This document shows, piece by piece, positions 28,112 to 41,000 of a stretch of DNA of 64,000 nt. The notes below the pieces were generated by a model. That model saw nothing but the letters and a program-made list of their open reading frames with translations. It made no database searches and had not been told where the DNA came from. The stretch is from Candidatus Methylophosphatis roskildensis (GTDB lineage: Bacteria; Pseudomonadota; Gammaproteobacteria; Burkholderiales; Rhodocyclaceae). Numbering within the stretch: the first letter of the stretch is position 1; each line of letters begins with the position of its first letter. Position numbers and translations under genes: made by a program. The stretch is from NCBI GenBank assembly GCA_016708905.1, contig JADJEV010000004.1:930001-994000 (forward strand), given 5' to 3'.

Positions 28112-29035
28112 ATGGACCTACGCAATGCAATAACCCTTGCCGCCATGCTGGCCGCAGCGCCCGCGTTCGCGGCCCAACCACTGGCCTGCCTGATCGAGCC
28201 CGAGCAGGTTGCCGAAGTCGGCAGTCCGGTCGTCGGCGTCATCGAATCGATCCGCGTCGAACGCGGCGACCCGGTGCAGAAGGGGCAGATTCTCGCCGTC
28301 TTGCGCGCCGACCTCGAACGCGCGGCGGTCGAGGTTGCGCAGACGCGCGTCGAGGCCGGCGGCGAGGTGCGGGCTGCTCAGGCCAGTTTCGACTTCGCAG
28401 TGCAGCAGCGCACCCGCGCCGAGGATCTGTTCAACAAGAAATTCATCTCGCGCCAGGCGCTCGATCAGGCGCGCACCGAAGCCGACGTGGCCGAGCAGAA
28501 GCTGGTGCAGGCACGCGACCAGAAGCGCCTGTCGCAGCGCGAACTCGGCCTGGCGGCCGCCCAGGTCGCCCAGCGCGTCATCCGCAGCCCGATCGATGGC
28601 GTGGTTGCCGACCGTTACCTGTCGCCGGGCGAGCGCGTCGAAGAAAAGCCGCTGCTGCGGGTGGCCAAAGTCAATCCGCTGCGCGTCCAGGTGATCGTGC
28701 CGACTTCCTTGTATGGCCGCATCGAGCCGGGCAGCAGCGCGCTGGTGCTGCCCGAACTGCCCAATGCCGCACCGGCCACTGGCCGGGTGACGCTGGTCGA
28801 TAAAGTCGTCGATGCCGCCAGCAACACCTTCCGCGTGCGCCTCGAACTGCCCAATCCCGATCTGGCGCTGCCAGCCGGCCTGCGTTGCAAGGCCGATTTC
28901 GGGATCGAAGCGATCGCCCAGCGGGCGGCGCCGATCGAGGCCACTGCCGTCGTGCGGCCGGCGGTACTCAAGCTCGAATCCAACCTCGGGGCCACTGGCC
29001 CTGATGGCCGCAGCGGCCACACTCGCACCTACTGA
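28112..29035 (+). CDS. HlyD/RND-type periplasmic adaptor (membrane fusion) protein
   Basis: The 307-residue protein begins with a signal peptide (ITLAAMLAAAPAFA-AQ). A biotinyl-lipoyl-like half (GVIESIRVERGDPVQKGQILAVL), a coiled-coil hairpin (about 75-150) and the second lipoyl half (IRSPIDGVVADRYLSPGERV) follow, then a beta-barrel domain. Such adaptors bridge an inner-membrane pump and an outer-membrane channel. The start at 28112 is chosen because AGGAG lies at 28099-28103; an in-frame ATG at 28091 belongs to the MITE target duplication. It is 27 bp upstream of the giant LEPR protein and probably exports it. No permease or TolC gene accompanies the pair. The transposon insertion has replaced its upstream region. 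Confidence 0.85.
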   Translation: MDLRNAITLAAMLAAAPAFAAQPLACLIEPEQVAEVGSPVVGVIESIRVERGDPVQKGQILAVLRADLERAAVEVAQTRVEAGGEVRAAQASFDFAVQQRTRAEDLFNKKFISRQALDQARTEADVAEQKLVQARDQKRLSQRELGLAAAQVAQRVIRSPIDGVVADRYLSPGERVEEKPLLRVAKVNPLRVQVIVPTSLYGRIEPGSSALVLPELPNAAPATGRVTLVDKVVDAASNTFRVRLELPNPDLALPAGLRCKADFGIEAIAQRAAPIEATAVVRPAVLKLESNLGATGPDGRSGHTRTY

Positions 29036-29062
29036 GCCCCGCGCACCCTGCCAGCCATTCCA

Positions 29063-32000
29063 ATGCGCAAGCCTGCCTTCTTCCGCCGCAAGCCGATACT
29101 CGAAGAACTCGAGCCGCGCATTCTGTATTCGGCGGATGCGCAGACTGCGCTGCTCGGGGCGGACGACTTCTTCCACCAGGCCGAGGTGCGTACGCTGGAA
29201 CCGGCCGCCCCGCCGAGCGCGAACACGTCGGTTCAGTTCGAGGCCGCCGAGCAGCGCAGCCACGAGCTTGTCTTCATCGACAAGCGGGTCGACGATTATC
29301 AACTTCTCGTCGATGACCTGCTGAGCGGGAACGATGGCTCGCGCCAGGTCGAGATCTTCCTGCTCGATCCGAACCGCGACGGCTTGGTGCAGATCGGCCA
29401 GGTGCTGGCGCAGCGCCACGACATCAGCGCGGTACACCTGATCTCGCATGGCGCGGACGGCAATGTCGAGTTGGGCAGCGGGAAGCTGAACTTCGATACG
29501 CTGATCAAGCAGGCCGCGCAGATCAAGGCCTGGGGTGATGCGCTGACCGACGACGCCGATCTGCTGATCTATGGCTGCGATGTGGCCGAGCATGCCGATG
29601 GCAAGGCGCTGGTCGATGCGCTGGCGCGCCTGACCGGGGCGGATGTTGCGGCGAGCACGAACCTGACCGGAAACGCCGACCTCGGCGGCGACTGGAATCT
29701 GGAGTACCAAACCGCAAAGATCGAAGCGCAATCAGCAATCAGCGAATCGGCGAAGGCAGACTTGACGAACGTGCTTGCGCTCGCTGTCGACGCGAGCTCG
29801 AGCGGGTCGACCCCCAATGCGACGAGCGTGACCGTGTCGCACACGACCTCTGGATCGAACCGGCTGATGCTGGTCGGCATCTCGCTGGAGCCCGAGAATG
29901 AGAGCGTGACCTCCGTGACCTACAACGGGGTCAACCTGACTCTGGTCGGCAGAGAGGACAACCCCGCCGGCAAGTCGCGGGTCGAGATTTGGCAATTGGT
30001 CGCCCCGGCCACTGGAACCCACGATGTGGTGGTAAACCTTACCGCCGGATCGAACAAGGGCGTGATTGTCGGCGTAACAACCTTCACCGGGGTCAATCAG
30101 ATCAATCCGACCCTGGACTTCTCGTCCGCTTCGGGCAACTCGACCGCGGCGTCGACGACCTTGGCTTCCGCGACCAACGATCTGGTCTTCGGCGTCGTGC
30201 ATTCGTACAAGGGCACCTCGGTTGCCCAGGGCGGGGGCAGACGGAATACTGGGATATCAGCGCGAACAATGCCAATGGCGGCGGAACGATCAAGGCTGGT
30301 GCCGCTTCGGTGACGAGCTCTTGGACCGTCAGGAACGATCTCTGGTCGGTGGCGGCGGTCGCGGTGCAGGCGGACACCAACTCGGCCCAGATCGCTTTGC
30401 TGACGCCCGTGCAGGACAGCTACCTCCAGGCCAGCAACCCGACTACGAATTCGGGTAGCGCCACGTCGATGGTGATCGATCGCGAAACGAACGATCTGCA
30501 GCGCGCTCTCGTGCAGTTCGACTTGAGTTCGATCCCGACCGGCGCGACCATCTCCAGCGCGACGATGAATCTAAATGCCACGCAAGTGGGCGGCTCGATC
30601 GGTATCGGCGCATACCAGGTGCTGCAGTCCTGGGCCGAGGCCAGCACCACCTGGAACCAGCGCTCCTCCGGGTCGAACTGGTCCAGCGCAGGCGGCACCT
30701 ACAATGCCACCGCAACGGATTCGATCACCGCAACGGCCCTCGGGGTGCAAGCCTTTAACCTCACGGGATTGGTGCAGGCGTGGTCCGCCGGCACGCAGCA
30801 GAACTACGGTGTGCTGGTGGGCAGCCCGGACGGGGGCGGCAACCGCACAGTCACCTACGACAGCCGCGAAGGCACGGTGCCGCCGGTGCTGCGCGTCATC
30901 TACACGCTGCCGGCCAATGCGGCGCCGAGCCTCGACGCGGGCAAGAGCCCGGTGCTGTCTGCGATCGGCGAAGACGCCGCGGCTCCGGTGGGCGCGGTCG
31001 GCACGCTGGTCTCGGCACTGGTCGATTTCGCGACACCCTCGGGCCAGGTCGACAACGTCACCGATGTCGACGCCGGCGCGTTGCTCGGCATCGCGGTCAC
31101 CGCTGCCGACACCGGCAACGGCAGTTGGTACTACTCCACCAACAACGGCAGCAACTGGAACGTCTTGGGCGCGGTGACCAACGCTTCCGCGCGCCTGCTC
31201 GCCGCCGACGCGAACACGCGGCTGTACTTCCGGCCGAACGCCGATTTCAACGGCACCTTGTCCAGCGCGATCACCTTCCGCGCGTGGGACCAGACCAGCG
31301 GCACCGCCGGCGCCACGGCCGACACCTCGACGAACGGCGGTACGACGGCCTTCTCGAGCGCCACCGACACCGCCGCGCTGACGGTCACGGCAGTCAACGA
31401 CGCGCCGGTGCTGGCCGACGCCGCACTGGGCCTGACCGTGGCCGAAGACGCCGGTGCACCGTCGGGTGTGGTCGGTTCGCTCGTCAGCGCCTTCACCGGC
31501 GGCATCAGCGACCCGGATGGCGGGGTGGCTAAGGGCATTGCCATCGTGGCCAGCAACGAGAGCAACGGCACCTGGTACTACAGCACCAACGGCGGCAGCA
31601 CCTGGACGGTGGTGGGCACGGTCAACTCAGGCAGCTCGCTGCTGCTCGCCGACAACGCGAGCACGCGGCTGTATTTCGCGCCGGGCGCGAACTACAACGG
31701 CGTCAGCGCCGGCGCGCTGACCATCCGCGCCTGGGACACGACCAGCGGCACGGTCGCAACCAAGGTCAGCACGGCGAGCACGGGAGGCATCACTGCGTTT
31801 TCCGCGGCCACCGACGCGATCGACGTGACGGTCACGGCCGTCAACGACGCACCCACGCTGGGCAACGGTGCGCTGGCCGCGGTCAACGAAGACAGCGCCA
31901 GCCCGGTCGGCCAGAGCGTGGGCACGATCTTCAGCGGCCAGTTCACCGACATTGATGCCGGTGCAAGTTTCGGCGGCATCGCCGTGGTCGGCAACACCGC

Positions 32001-35000
32001 CAACGCCGGCACGCAGGGCAGCTGGCAGTATTCCACCAACGGCGGCACCAACTGGTTTGCCATCGGCACCGTCGCCGACAACGCCAGCGCGCTGGCGATC
32101 AGCAGCACGAGCCTGATCCGCTTCGTGCCGGTGGCTGACTACAACGGTGCGCCGCCGGCACTCACGGTGCGCGGGCTGGACAACACCCACGTCGGTGGCT
32201 ACTCGAGCACCGCGGGCAGCGAGACGCGCGTCAATGTCAACAGCTCGGTCAACGGCGGCAGCACCGCGATCGCCGCGGCCACCGCCAGCCTGTCGACCTC
32301 GATCACGCCGGTCAACGATGCGCCCGTGCTCACCACCAGTGGCAGCACCCTAACCTACACCGAGAACCAGGCCGCCACGGCCGTCGACGCCGCGCTCACG
32401 GTCAGTGACGTCGACAGCACCAATCTCGCCGGTGCGACGGTGACGATCAGCGCCAACTACGCCAACGGCCAGGACGTGCTGGCCTTCACCAATCAACTGG
32501 GGATTACCGGCAGCTGGACTGCCGGCACCGGCATCCTGACGCTGAGCGGCACGACGACGGTGGCCAATTATCAGACGGCGCTGCGCAGCGTGACCTACGC
32601 CAACACGAGTGACGATCCCAGCGTGCTCACCCGCACGATTTCCGTCGTCGTAAGCGATGGTGGTCTGCCCAGTTCGGTCGCGACGCGTGACATCGCGGTG
32701 AGTGCGGTCAATGATCCGCCCGCGGTGTTCGCCCCAGCCGCCATCGCCGTGATCGAGGATTTGCCCTCGGCGATCGCTGGAATCGTGGTGCACGACGTCG
32801 ATGCCGGCGGCGGCAGCGTGACCGCCACGTTCACCGTGTCCTCCGGGACACTTTCCGCCAGCTCGGGGGGCGGTGTGGTTGTAGGCGGCAGTGCGATCGC
32901 CCTGACGTTGACCGGCAGCATCAGTAATCTGAATGCCTTCCTCGGAGCCAACAGCCTCAGCTTCACCACGGCGCTCGATGACACCTCGGCGGTGACACTC
33001 GGTGTGTCGCTGAACGATGCAGGCAACACCGGCAGCGGTGGACCCCTGTCTTCCGGCGTGACGAACGTGACGTTGAACGTCACCCCAGTGGACGACACCG
33101 CTCCGGTGGCCAACGCCGACGCCATCGTGGTGGCCGAAGGCGGCACCGCCACCAGCCTGGTCGGCGGGGCGGCCAGCGTGATGGCCAACGACGGCGGCCT
33201 GAGCGACACCCCGGTCAATGTCAGCCTGGTGACTAACGTCACCCACGGCACGCTGACCCTGAACGCCGACGGCAGCTTCAGCTACACCCACGACGGCTCG
33301 GAGAACTTCAGCGACAGCTTCAGCTACCGGCTGACCGACAACGACGGCCAGACCAGCACCGCCACGGTCAGCATCACGATCAGCCCGGTCAGCGATGCCA
33401 CCCCGGTGGCCAACGCCGATGCCATCACCGTGGCCGAAGGCGGCACCGCCACCAGCCTGGTCGGCGGGGCGACCAACGTCAAGACCAACGACAGCGGCCT
33501 GAGCGATACGCCGGTCAATGTCAGTGTGGTGAGTGGTCCGGCCCACGCCAGCGCCTTCACCCTGAACGCCGACGGCAGCTTCAGCTACACCCACGACGGC
33601 TCGGAGAACTTCAGCGACAGCTTCAGCTACCAGCTGACCGACAACGACGGCCAGACCAGCACCGCCACGGTGAGCATCACCATCAGCCCGGTCAGCGACA
33701 CCACGCCAGTGGCCTCTGATGATGCCATCAGTGTTGCCGAGGGCGGCACCGCCACCAGCCTGGTCGGCGGGGCCACCAGCGTGATGGCCAACGACAGCGG
33801 CCTGAGCGATACGCCGGTCAATGTCAGTGTGGTGAGTGGTCCGGCCCACGCCAGCGCCTTCACCCTGAACGCCGACGGCAGCTTCAGCTACACCCACGAC
33901 GGCTCGGAGAACTTCAGCGACAGCTTCAGCTACCAGCTGACCGACAACGACGGCCAGACCAGCACCGCCACGGTGAGCATCACCATCAGCCCGGTCAGCG
34001 ACACCACGCCAGTGGCCTCTGACGATGCCATCGCCGTTGCCGAAGGCGGCACCGCAACGGCTCTGGTCGGCGGGGCGACCAGCGTGATGGCCAACGACAG
34101 CGGCCTGAGCGATACGCCGGTCAATGTCAGTGTGGTGAGTGGTCCGGCCCACGCCAGTGCCTTCACCCTGAACGCCGACGGCAGCTTCAGCTACACGCAC
34201 GACGGCTCGGAGAACTTCAGCGACAGCTTCAGCTACCAGCTGACCGACAACGACGGCCAGACCAGCACCGCCACGGTCAGCATCACGATCAGCCCGGTCA
34301 GCGATGCCACGCCAGTGGCCTCTGATGATGCCATCGCCGTTGCCGAAGGCGGCACCGCCACCGCCCTGGTCGGCGGGGCGACCAGCGTGATGGCCAACGA
34401 CAGCGGCCTGAGCGATACGCCGGTCAATGTCAGTGTGGTGAGTGGTCCGGCCCACGCCAGCGCCTTCACCCTGAACGCCGACGGCAGCTTCAGCTACACC
34501 CACGACGGCTCGGAGAACTTCAGCGACAGCTTCAGCTACCAGCTGACCGACAACGACGGCCAGGTCAGTGACGCCACCGTCAATATCACGATCACGCCGG
34601 TCAGCGATACGACGCCGGTGGCCAACGCCGATGCCATCAGCGTGGCCGAGGGCGGCACCGCCACCAGCCTGGTCGGCGGGGCGACCAGCGTGATGGCCAA
34701 CGACAGCGGCCTGAGCGATACGCCGGTCAACGTCAGTGTGGTGACTGACGTCACCCACGGCACGCTGACGTTGAACGCCGACGGCAGCTTCAGCTACACC
34801 CACGACGGCTCGGAGAACTTCAGCGACAGCTTCAGCTACCGGCTGACCGACAACGACGGCCAGAGCAGTGATGCCACGGTCAGCATCACGATCAGCCCGG
34901 TCAGCGACACGACCCCGGCTGCGGTTGCCGATGCCATCAGTGTTGCCGAAGGCGGCACCGCCACCAGCCTGGTCGGCGGGGCGGCCAGCGTGATGGCCAA

Positions 35001-38000
35001 CGACAGCGGCCTGAGCGATACACCGGTCAATGTCAGCCTGGTGAGCGACGTGTCTCACGGCAGCCTGACCCTCAACGCCGACGGCACGTTCAGCTACGTG
35101 CACGATGGTTCCGAGAACTTCAGCGACAGCTTCAGCTACCGGCTGACCGACAACGACGGCCAGACCAGCACCGCCACGGTCAGCATCACGATCAGCCCGG
35201 TCAGCGACACGACACCGGCAGCCAACGCCGACGCCATCAGCGTTGCCGAAGGCGGCACCGCCACCAGCCTGGTCGGCGGGGCGGCCAGCGTGATGGCCAA
35301 CGACACGGGTCTCAGTGACACGCCGGTCAACGTCAGCCTGGTGACCGACGTGGCCCACGGCAGCCTGACGCTCAATGCCGACGGCAGCTTCAGCTACACC
35401 CACGACGGCTCGGAGAACTTCAGCGACAGCTTCAGCTACCAGCTGACCGACAACGACGGCCAGACCAGCACCGCCACGGTGAGCATCACGATCAGCCCGG
35501 TCAGCGATGCCACGCCAGTGGCCTCTGATGATGCCATCGCCGTTGCCGAAGGCGGCACCGCCACCAGCCTGGTCGGCGGGGCGAGCAGCGTGATGGCCAA
35601 CGACAGCGGCCTGAGCGATACGCCGGTCAATGTCAGTGTGGTGAGTGGTCCGGCCCACGCCAGCGCCTTCACCCTGAACGCCGACGGCAGCTTCAGCTAC
35701 ACCCACGACGGCTCGGAGAACTTCGCCGACAGCTTCAGCTACCGGCTGACCGACAACGACGGCCAGGTCAGTGAGGCCACCGTCAATATCACGATCAGCC
35801 CGGTCAGCGACACGACGCCAGTGGCCTCCGACGATGCCATCAGCGTGGCCGAGGGCGGCACCGCCACCAGCCTGGTCGGTGGGGCGAGCAGCGTGATGGC
35901 CAACGACGGGGGCCTCGCCGACACCCCGGTCAATGTCAGCCTGGTCAGCAGCGTGGCCCACGGCACGCTAACCCTGAACGCCGACGGCAGCTTCAGCTAC
36001 ACCCACGACGGCTCGGAGAACTTCAGCGACAGCTTCAGCTACCGGCTGACCGACAACGACGGCCAGAGCAGCACCGCCACGGTCAGCATCACGATCAGCC
36101 CGGTCAGCGATGCCACGCCAGTGGCCTCTGATGATGCCATCGCCGTGGCCGAAGGCGGCACCGCCACCAGCCTGGTCGGCGGGGCGAGCAGCGTGATGGC
36201 CAACGACAGCGGCCTGAGCGATACGCCGGTCAATGTCAGTGTGGTGAGTGGTCCGGCCCACGCCAGCGCCTTCACCCTGAACGCCGACGGCAGCTTCAGC
36301 TACACCCACGACGGCTCGGAGAACTTCAGCGACAGCTTCAGCTACCGGCTGACCGACAACGACGGCCAGGTCAGTGACGCCACCATCAATATCACGATCA
36401 CCCCGGTGAGCGACACGACGCCAGTGGCCTCTGACGATGCCATCGCCGTTGCCGAAGGCGGCACCGCCACCAGCCTGGTCGGCGGGGCGGCCAGCGTGAT
36501 GGCCAACGACGGGGGCCTCGCCGACACCCCGGTCAATGTCAGCCTGGTCAGCGGCGTGGCCCACGGCAGCCTGACGCTCAACGCCGACGGCAGCTTCAGC
36601 TACACCCACGACGGCTCGGAGAACTTCAGCGACAGCTTCAGCTACCAGCTGAGCGACAACGACGGCGAGACCAGCACCGCCACGGTCAGCATCACGATCA
36701 GCCCGGTCAGCGACACCACGCCAGTGGCCTCTGATGATGCCATCGCCGTGGCCGAAGGCGGCACCGCCACCAGCCTGGTCGGTGGGGCGAGCAGCGTGAT
36801 GGCCAACGACACTGGCCTGAGCGACACCCCGGTCAATGTCAGCCTGGTCAGCAGCGTGGCCCACGGCACGCTAACCCTGAACGCCGACGGCAGCTTCAGC
36901 TACACCCACGACGGCACGGAGAACTTCAGCGACAGCTTCAGTTACCAGCTGACCGACAACGACGGCCAGGTCAGTGAGGCCACCGTCAATATCACGATCA
37001 CGCCGGTCAGCGACACGACGCCAGTGGCCTCCGACGATGCCATCGCCGTTGCCGAAGGCGGCACCGCCACCACCCTGGTCGGTGGGGCGAGCAGCGTGAT
37101 GGCCAACGACAGCGGCCTGAGCGACACCCCGGTCAATGTCAGCCTGGTCAGCAGCGTGGCCCACGGCACGCTAACCCTGAACGCCGACGGCAGCTTCAGC
37201 TACACCCACGACGGCTCGGAGAACTTCAGCGACAGCTTCACCTACCGGCTCACCGACAACGACGGACAGGTCAGTGACGCGACGGTGAGCATCAGCATCA
37301 CGCCGGTCAGCGACACGACGCCAGCGGCCTCTGACGATGCCATCAGCGTTGCCGAAGGCGGTACCGCCACGACCCTGGTCGGCGGGGCGGCCAACGTCAA
37401 GACCAACGACACGGGTCTGGCCGACAGCCCGGTCAATGTCAGCCTGGTCAGCGACGTCAGCCACGGCACGCTGACCCTCAACGCCGACGGCAGCTTCAGC
37501 TACACCCACGACGGCTCGGAGAACTTCAGCGACAGCTTCAGCTACCAGCTGACCGACAACGACGGACAGGTCAGTGACGCGACGGTGAGCATCAGCATCA
37601 CCCCGGTCAGCGACACGACGCCGGCAGCCAACGCCGATGCCATCAGTGTCGCCGAGGGCGGCACCGCCACCACCCTGGTCGGTGGGGCGAGCAGCGTGAT
37701 GGCCAACGACACTGGCCTGAGCGACTCCCCGGTCAATGTCAGCCTGGTCACCGACGTCAGCCACGGCAGCCTGACCCTCAACGCCGACGGCACGTTCAGC
37801 TACACCCACGACGGCTCGGAGAACTTCAGCGACAGCTTCAGCTACCGGCTGACCGACAACGACGGCCAGAGCAGTGATGCCACGGTCAGCATCACGATCA
37901 GCCCGGTCAGCGACACGACCCCGGCTGCGGTTGCCGATGCCATCAGTGTTGCCGAAGGCGGCACCGCTACCAGCCTGGTCGGCGGGGCGGCCAGCGTGAT

Positions 38001-41000
38001 GGCCAACGACAGCGGCCTGAGCGATACACCGGTCAATGTCAGCCTGGTGAGCGACGTGTCTCACGGCAGCCTGACCCTCAACGCCGACGGCACGTTCAGC
38101 TACGTGCACGATGGTTCCGAGAACTTCAGCGACAGCTTCAGCTACCGGCTGACCGACAACGACGGCCAGACCAGCACCGCCACGGTCAGCATCACGATCA
38201 GCCCGGTCAGCGACACGACACCGGCAGCCAACGCCGACGCCATCAGCGTTGCCGAAGGCGGCACCGCCACCAGCCTGGTCGGCGGGGCGGCCAGCGTGAT
38301 GGCCAACGACACGGGTCTCAGTGACACGCCGGTCAACGTCAGCCTGGTGACCGACGTGGCCCACGGCAGCCTGACGCTCAATGCCGACGGCAGCTTCAGC
38401 TACACCCACGACGGCTCGGAGAACTTCAGCGACAGCTTCAGCTACCAGCTGACCGACAACGACGGCCAGACCAGCACCGCCACGGTGAGCATCACGATCA
38501 GCCCGGTCAGCGATGCCACGCCAGTGGCCTCTGATGATGCCATCGCCGTTGCCGAAGGCGGCACCGCCACCAGCCTGGTCGGCGGGGCGACGAACGTCAA
38601 GACCAACGACACGGGTCTCAGTGACACGCCGGTCAACGTCAGCCTGGTGACCGACGTGTCTCACGGCAGCCTGACCCTCAACGCCGACGGCACGTTCAGC
38701 TACGTGCACGATGGTTCCGAGAACTTCAGCGACAGCTTCAGCTACCGGCTGACCGACAACGACGGCCAGACCAGCACCGCCACGGTCAGCATCACGATCA
38801 GCCCGGTCAGCGACACGACACCGGCAGCCAACGCCGACGCCATCAGCGTTGCCGAAGGCGGCACCGCCACCAGCCTGGTCGGCGGGGCGGCCAGCGTGAT
38901 GGCCAACGACACGGGTCTCAGTGACACGCCGGTCAACGTCAGCCTGGTGACCGACGTGGCTCACGGCAGCCTGACGCTCAATGCCGACGGCACGTTCAGC
39001 TACACCCACGACGGCTCGGAGAACTTCAGCGACAGCTTCACCTACCGGCTGACCGACAACGACGGCCAGGTCAGTGACGCCACCGTCAATATCACGATGA
39101 CGCCGGTCAGCGACACGACGCCAGTGGCCTCTGATGATGCCATCGCCGTTGCCGAAGGCGGCACCGCCACCAGCCTGGTCGGCGGGGCGGCCAGCGTGAT
39201 GGCCAACGACACGGGTCTCAGTGACACGCCGGTCAACGTCAGCCTGGTGACCGACGTGGCCCACGGCAGCCTGACGCTCAATGCCGACGGCAGCTTCAGC
39301 TACAGCCACGACGGCTCGGAGAACTTCAGCGACAGCTTCAGCTACCAGCTGACCGACAACGACGGCGAGACCAGCACCGCCACGGTCAGCATCACGATCA
39401 GCCCGGTCAGCGATACGACGCCGGTGGCCTCTGACGATGCCATCGCCGTTGCCGAAGGCGGCACCGCCACCAGCCTGGTCGGCGGGGCGGCCAGCGTGAT
39501 GGCCAACGACACGGGTCTCAGTGACACGCCGGTCAACGTCAGCCTGGTGACCGACGTGTCTCACGGCAGCCTGACCCTCAACGCCGACGGCACGTTCAGC
39601 TACGTGCACGATGGTTCCGAGAACTTCAGTGACAGCTTCAGCTACCGGCTGACCGACAACGACGGCCAGAGCAGCACCGCCACGGTCAGCATCACGATCA
39701 GCCCGGTCAGCGACACCACGCCAGCGGCCTCTGACGATGCCATCAGTGTTGCCGAGGGCGGTACCGCCACCAGCCTGGTCGGTGGGGCGAGCAGCGTGAT
39801 GGCCAACGACACTGGCCTGAGCGACACCCCGGTCAATGTCAGCCTGGTCAGCGGCGTGGCCCACGGCAGCCTGACGCTCAACGCCGACGGCAGCTTCAGC
39901 TACACCCACGACGGCTCGGAGAACTTCAGCGACAGCTTCAGCTACCGGCTGACCGACAACGACGGCCAGACCAGCACCGCCACGGTCAGCATCACGATCA
40001 GCCCGGTCAGCGACACGACGCCAGTGGCCTCTGACGATGCCATCGCCGTTGCCGAAGGCGGCACCGCCACCAGCCTGGTCGGCGGGGCGGCCAGCGTGAT
40101 GGCCAACGACACGGGTCTCAGTGACACGCCGGTCAATGTCAGCCTAGTGAGCGGCGGCGTGGCTCACGGCAGCCTGACGCTCAATGCCGACGGCACGTTC
40201 AGCTACACCCACGACGGCTCGGAGAACTTCAGCGACAGCTTCAGCTACCGGCTGACCGACAACGACGGCCAGACCAGCAATGCCACGGTGAGCATCAGCA
40301 TCACCCCGGTCAGCGACACCACCCCGGCGGCCCTCGACGATGCCATCGCCGTTGCCGAGGGCGGCACCGCCACCAGCCTGGTCGGCGGGGCGGCCAGCGT
40401 GATGGCCAACGACACGGGTCTCAGTGACACGCCGGTCAACGTCAGCCTGGTGACCGACGTGGCTCACGGCAGCCTGACCCTCAACGCCGACGGCACGTTC
40501 AGCTACGTGCACGATGGTTCCGAGAACTTCAGTGACAGCTTCAGCTACCGGCTGACCGACAACGACGGCCAGGTCAGTGACGCCACCGTCAATATCACGA
40601 TGACGCCGGTCAGCGACACGACGCCAGTGGCCTCTGATGATGCCATCGCCGTTGCCGAAGGCGGCACCGCCACCAGCCTGGTCGGCGGGGCGGCCAGCGT
40701 GATGGCCAACGACACGGGTCTCAGTGACACGCCGGTCAACGTCAGCCTGGTGACCGACGTGGCCCACGGCAGCCTGACGCTCAATGCCGACGGCAGCTTC
40801 AGCTACAGCCACGACGGCTCGGAGAACTTCAGCGACAGCTTCAGCTACCAGCTGACCGACAACGACGGCGAGACCAGCACCGCCACGGTCAGCATCACGA
40901 TCAGCCCGGTCAGCGATACGACGCCGGTGGCCTCTGACGATGCCATCGCCGTTGCCGAAGGCGGCACCGCCACCAGCCTGGTCGGCGGGGCGGCCAGCGT

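Noticed and set aside
32350..35961. Very long open frames on the minus strand across the VCBS repeats (also 37171-39909, 42553-44424, 44659-47121)
   Set aside because: They are mirror frames of a high-GC repeat: codon bias keeps the antisense frame open, and the predicted proteins are the same low-complexity unit repeated.
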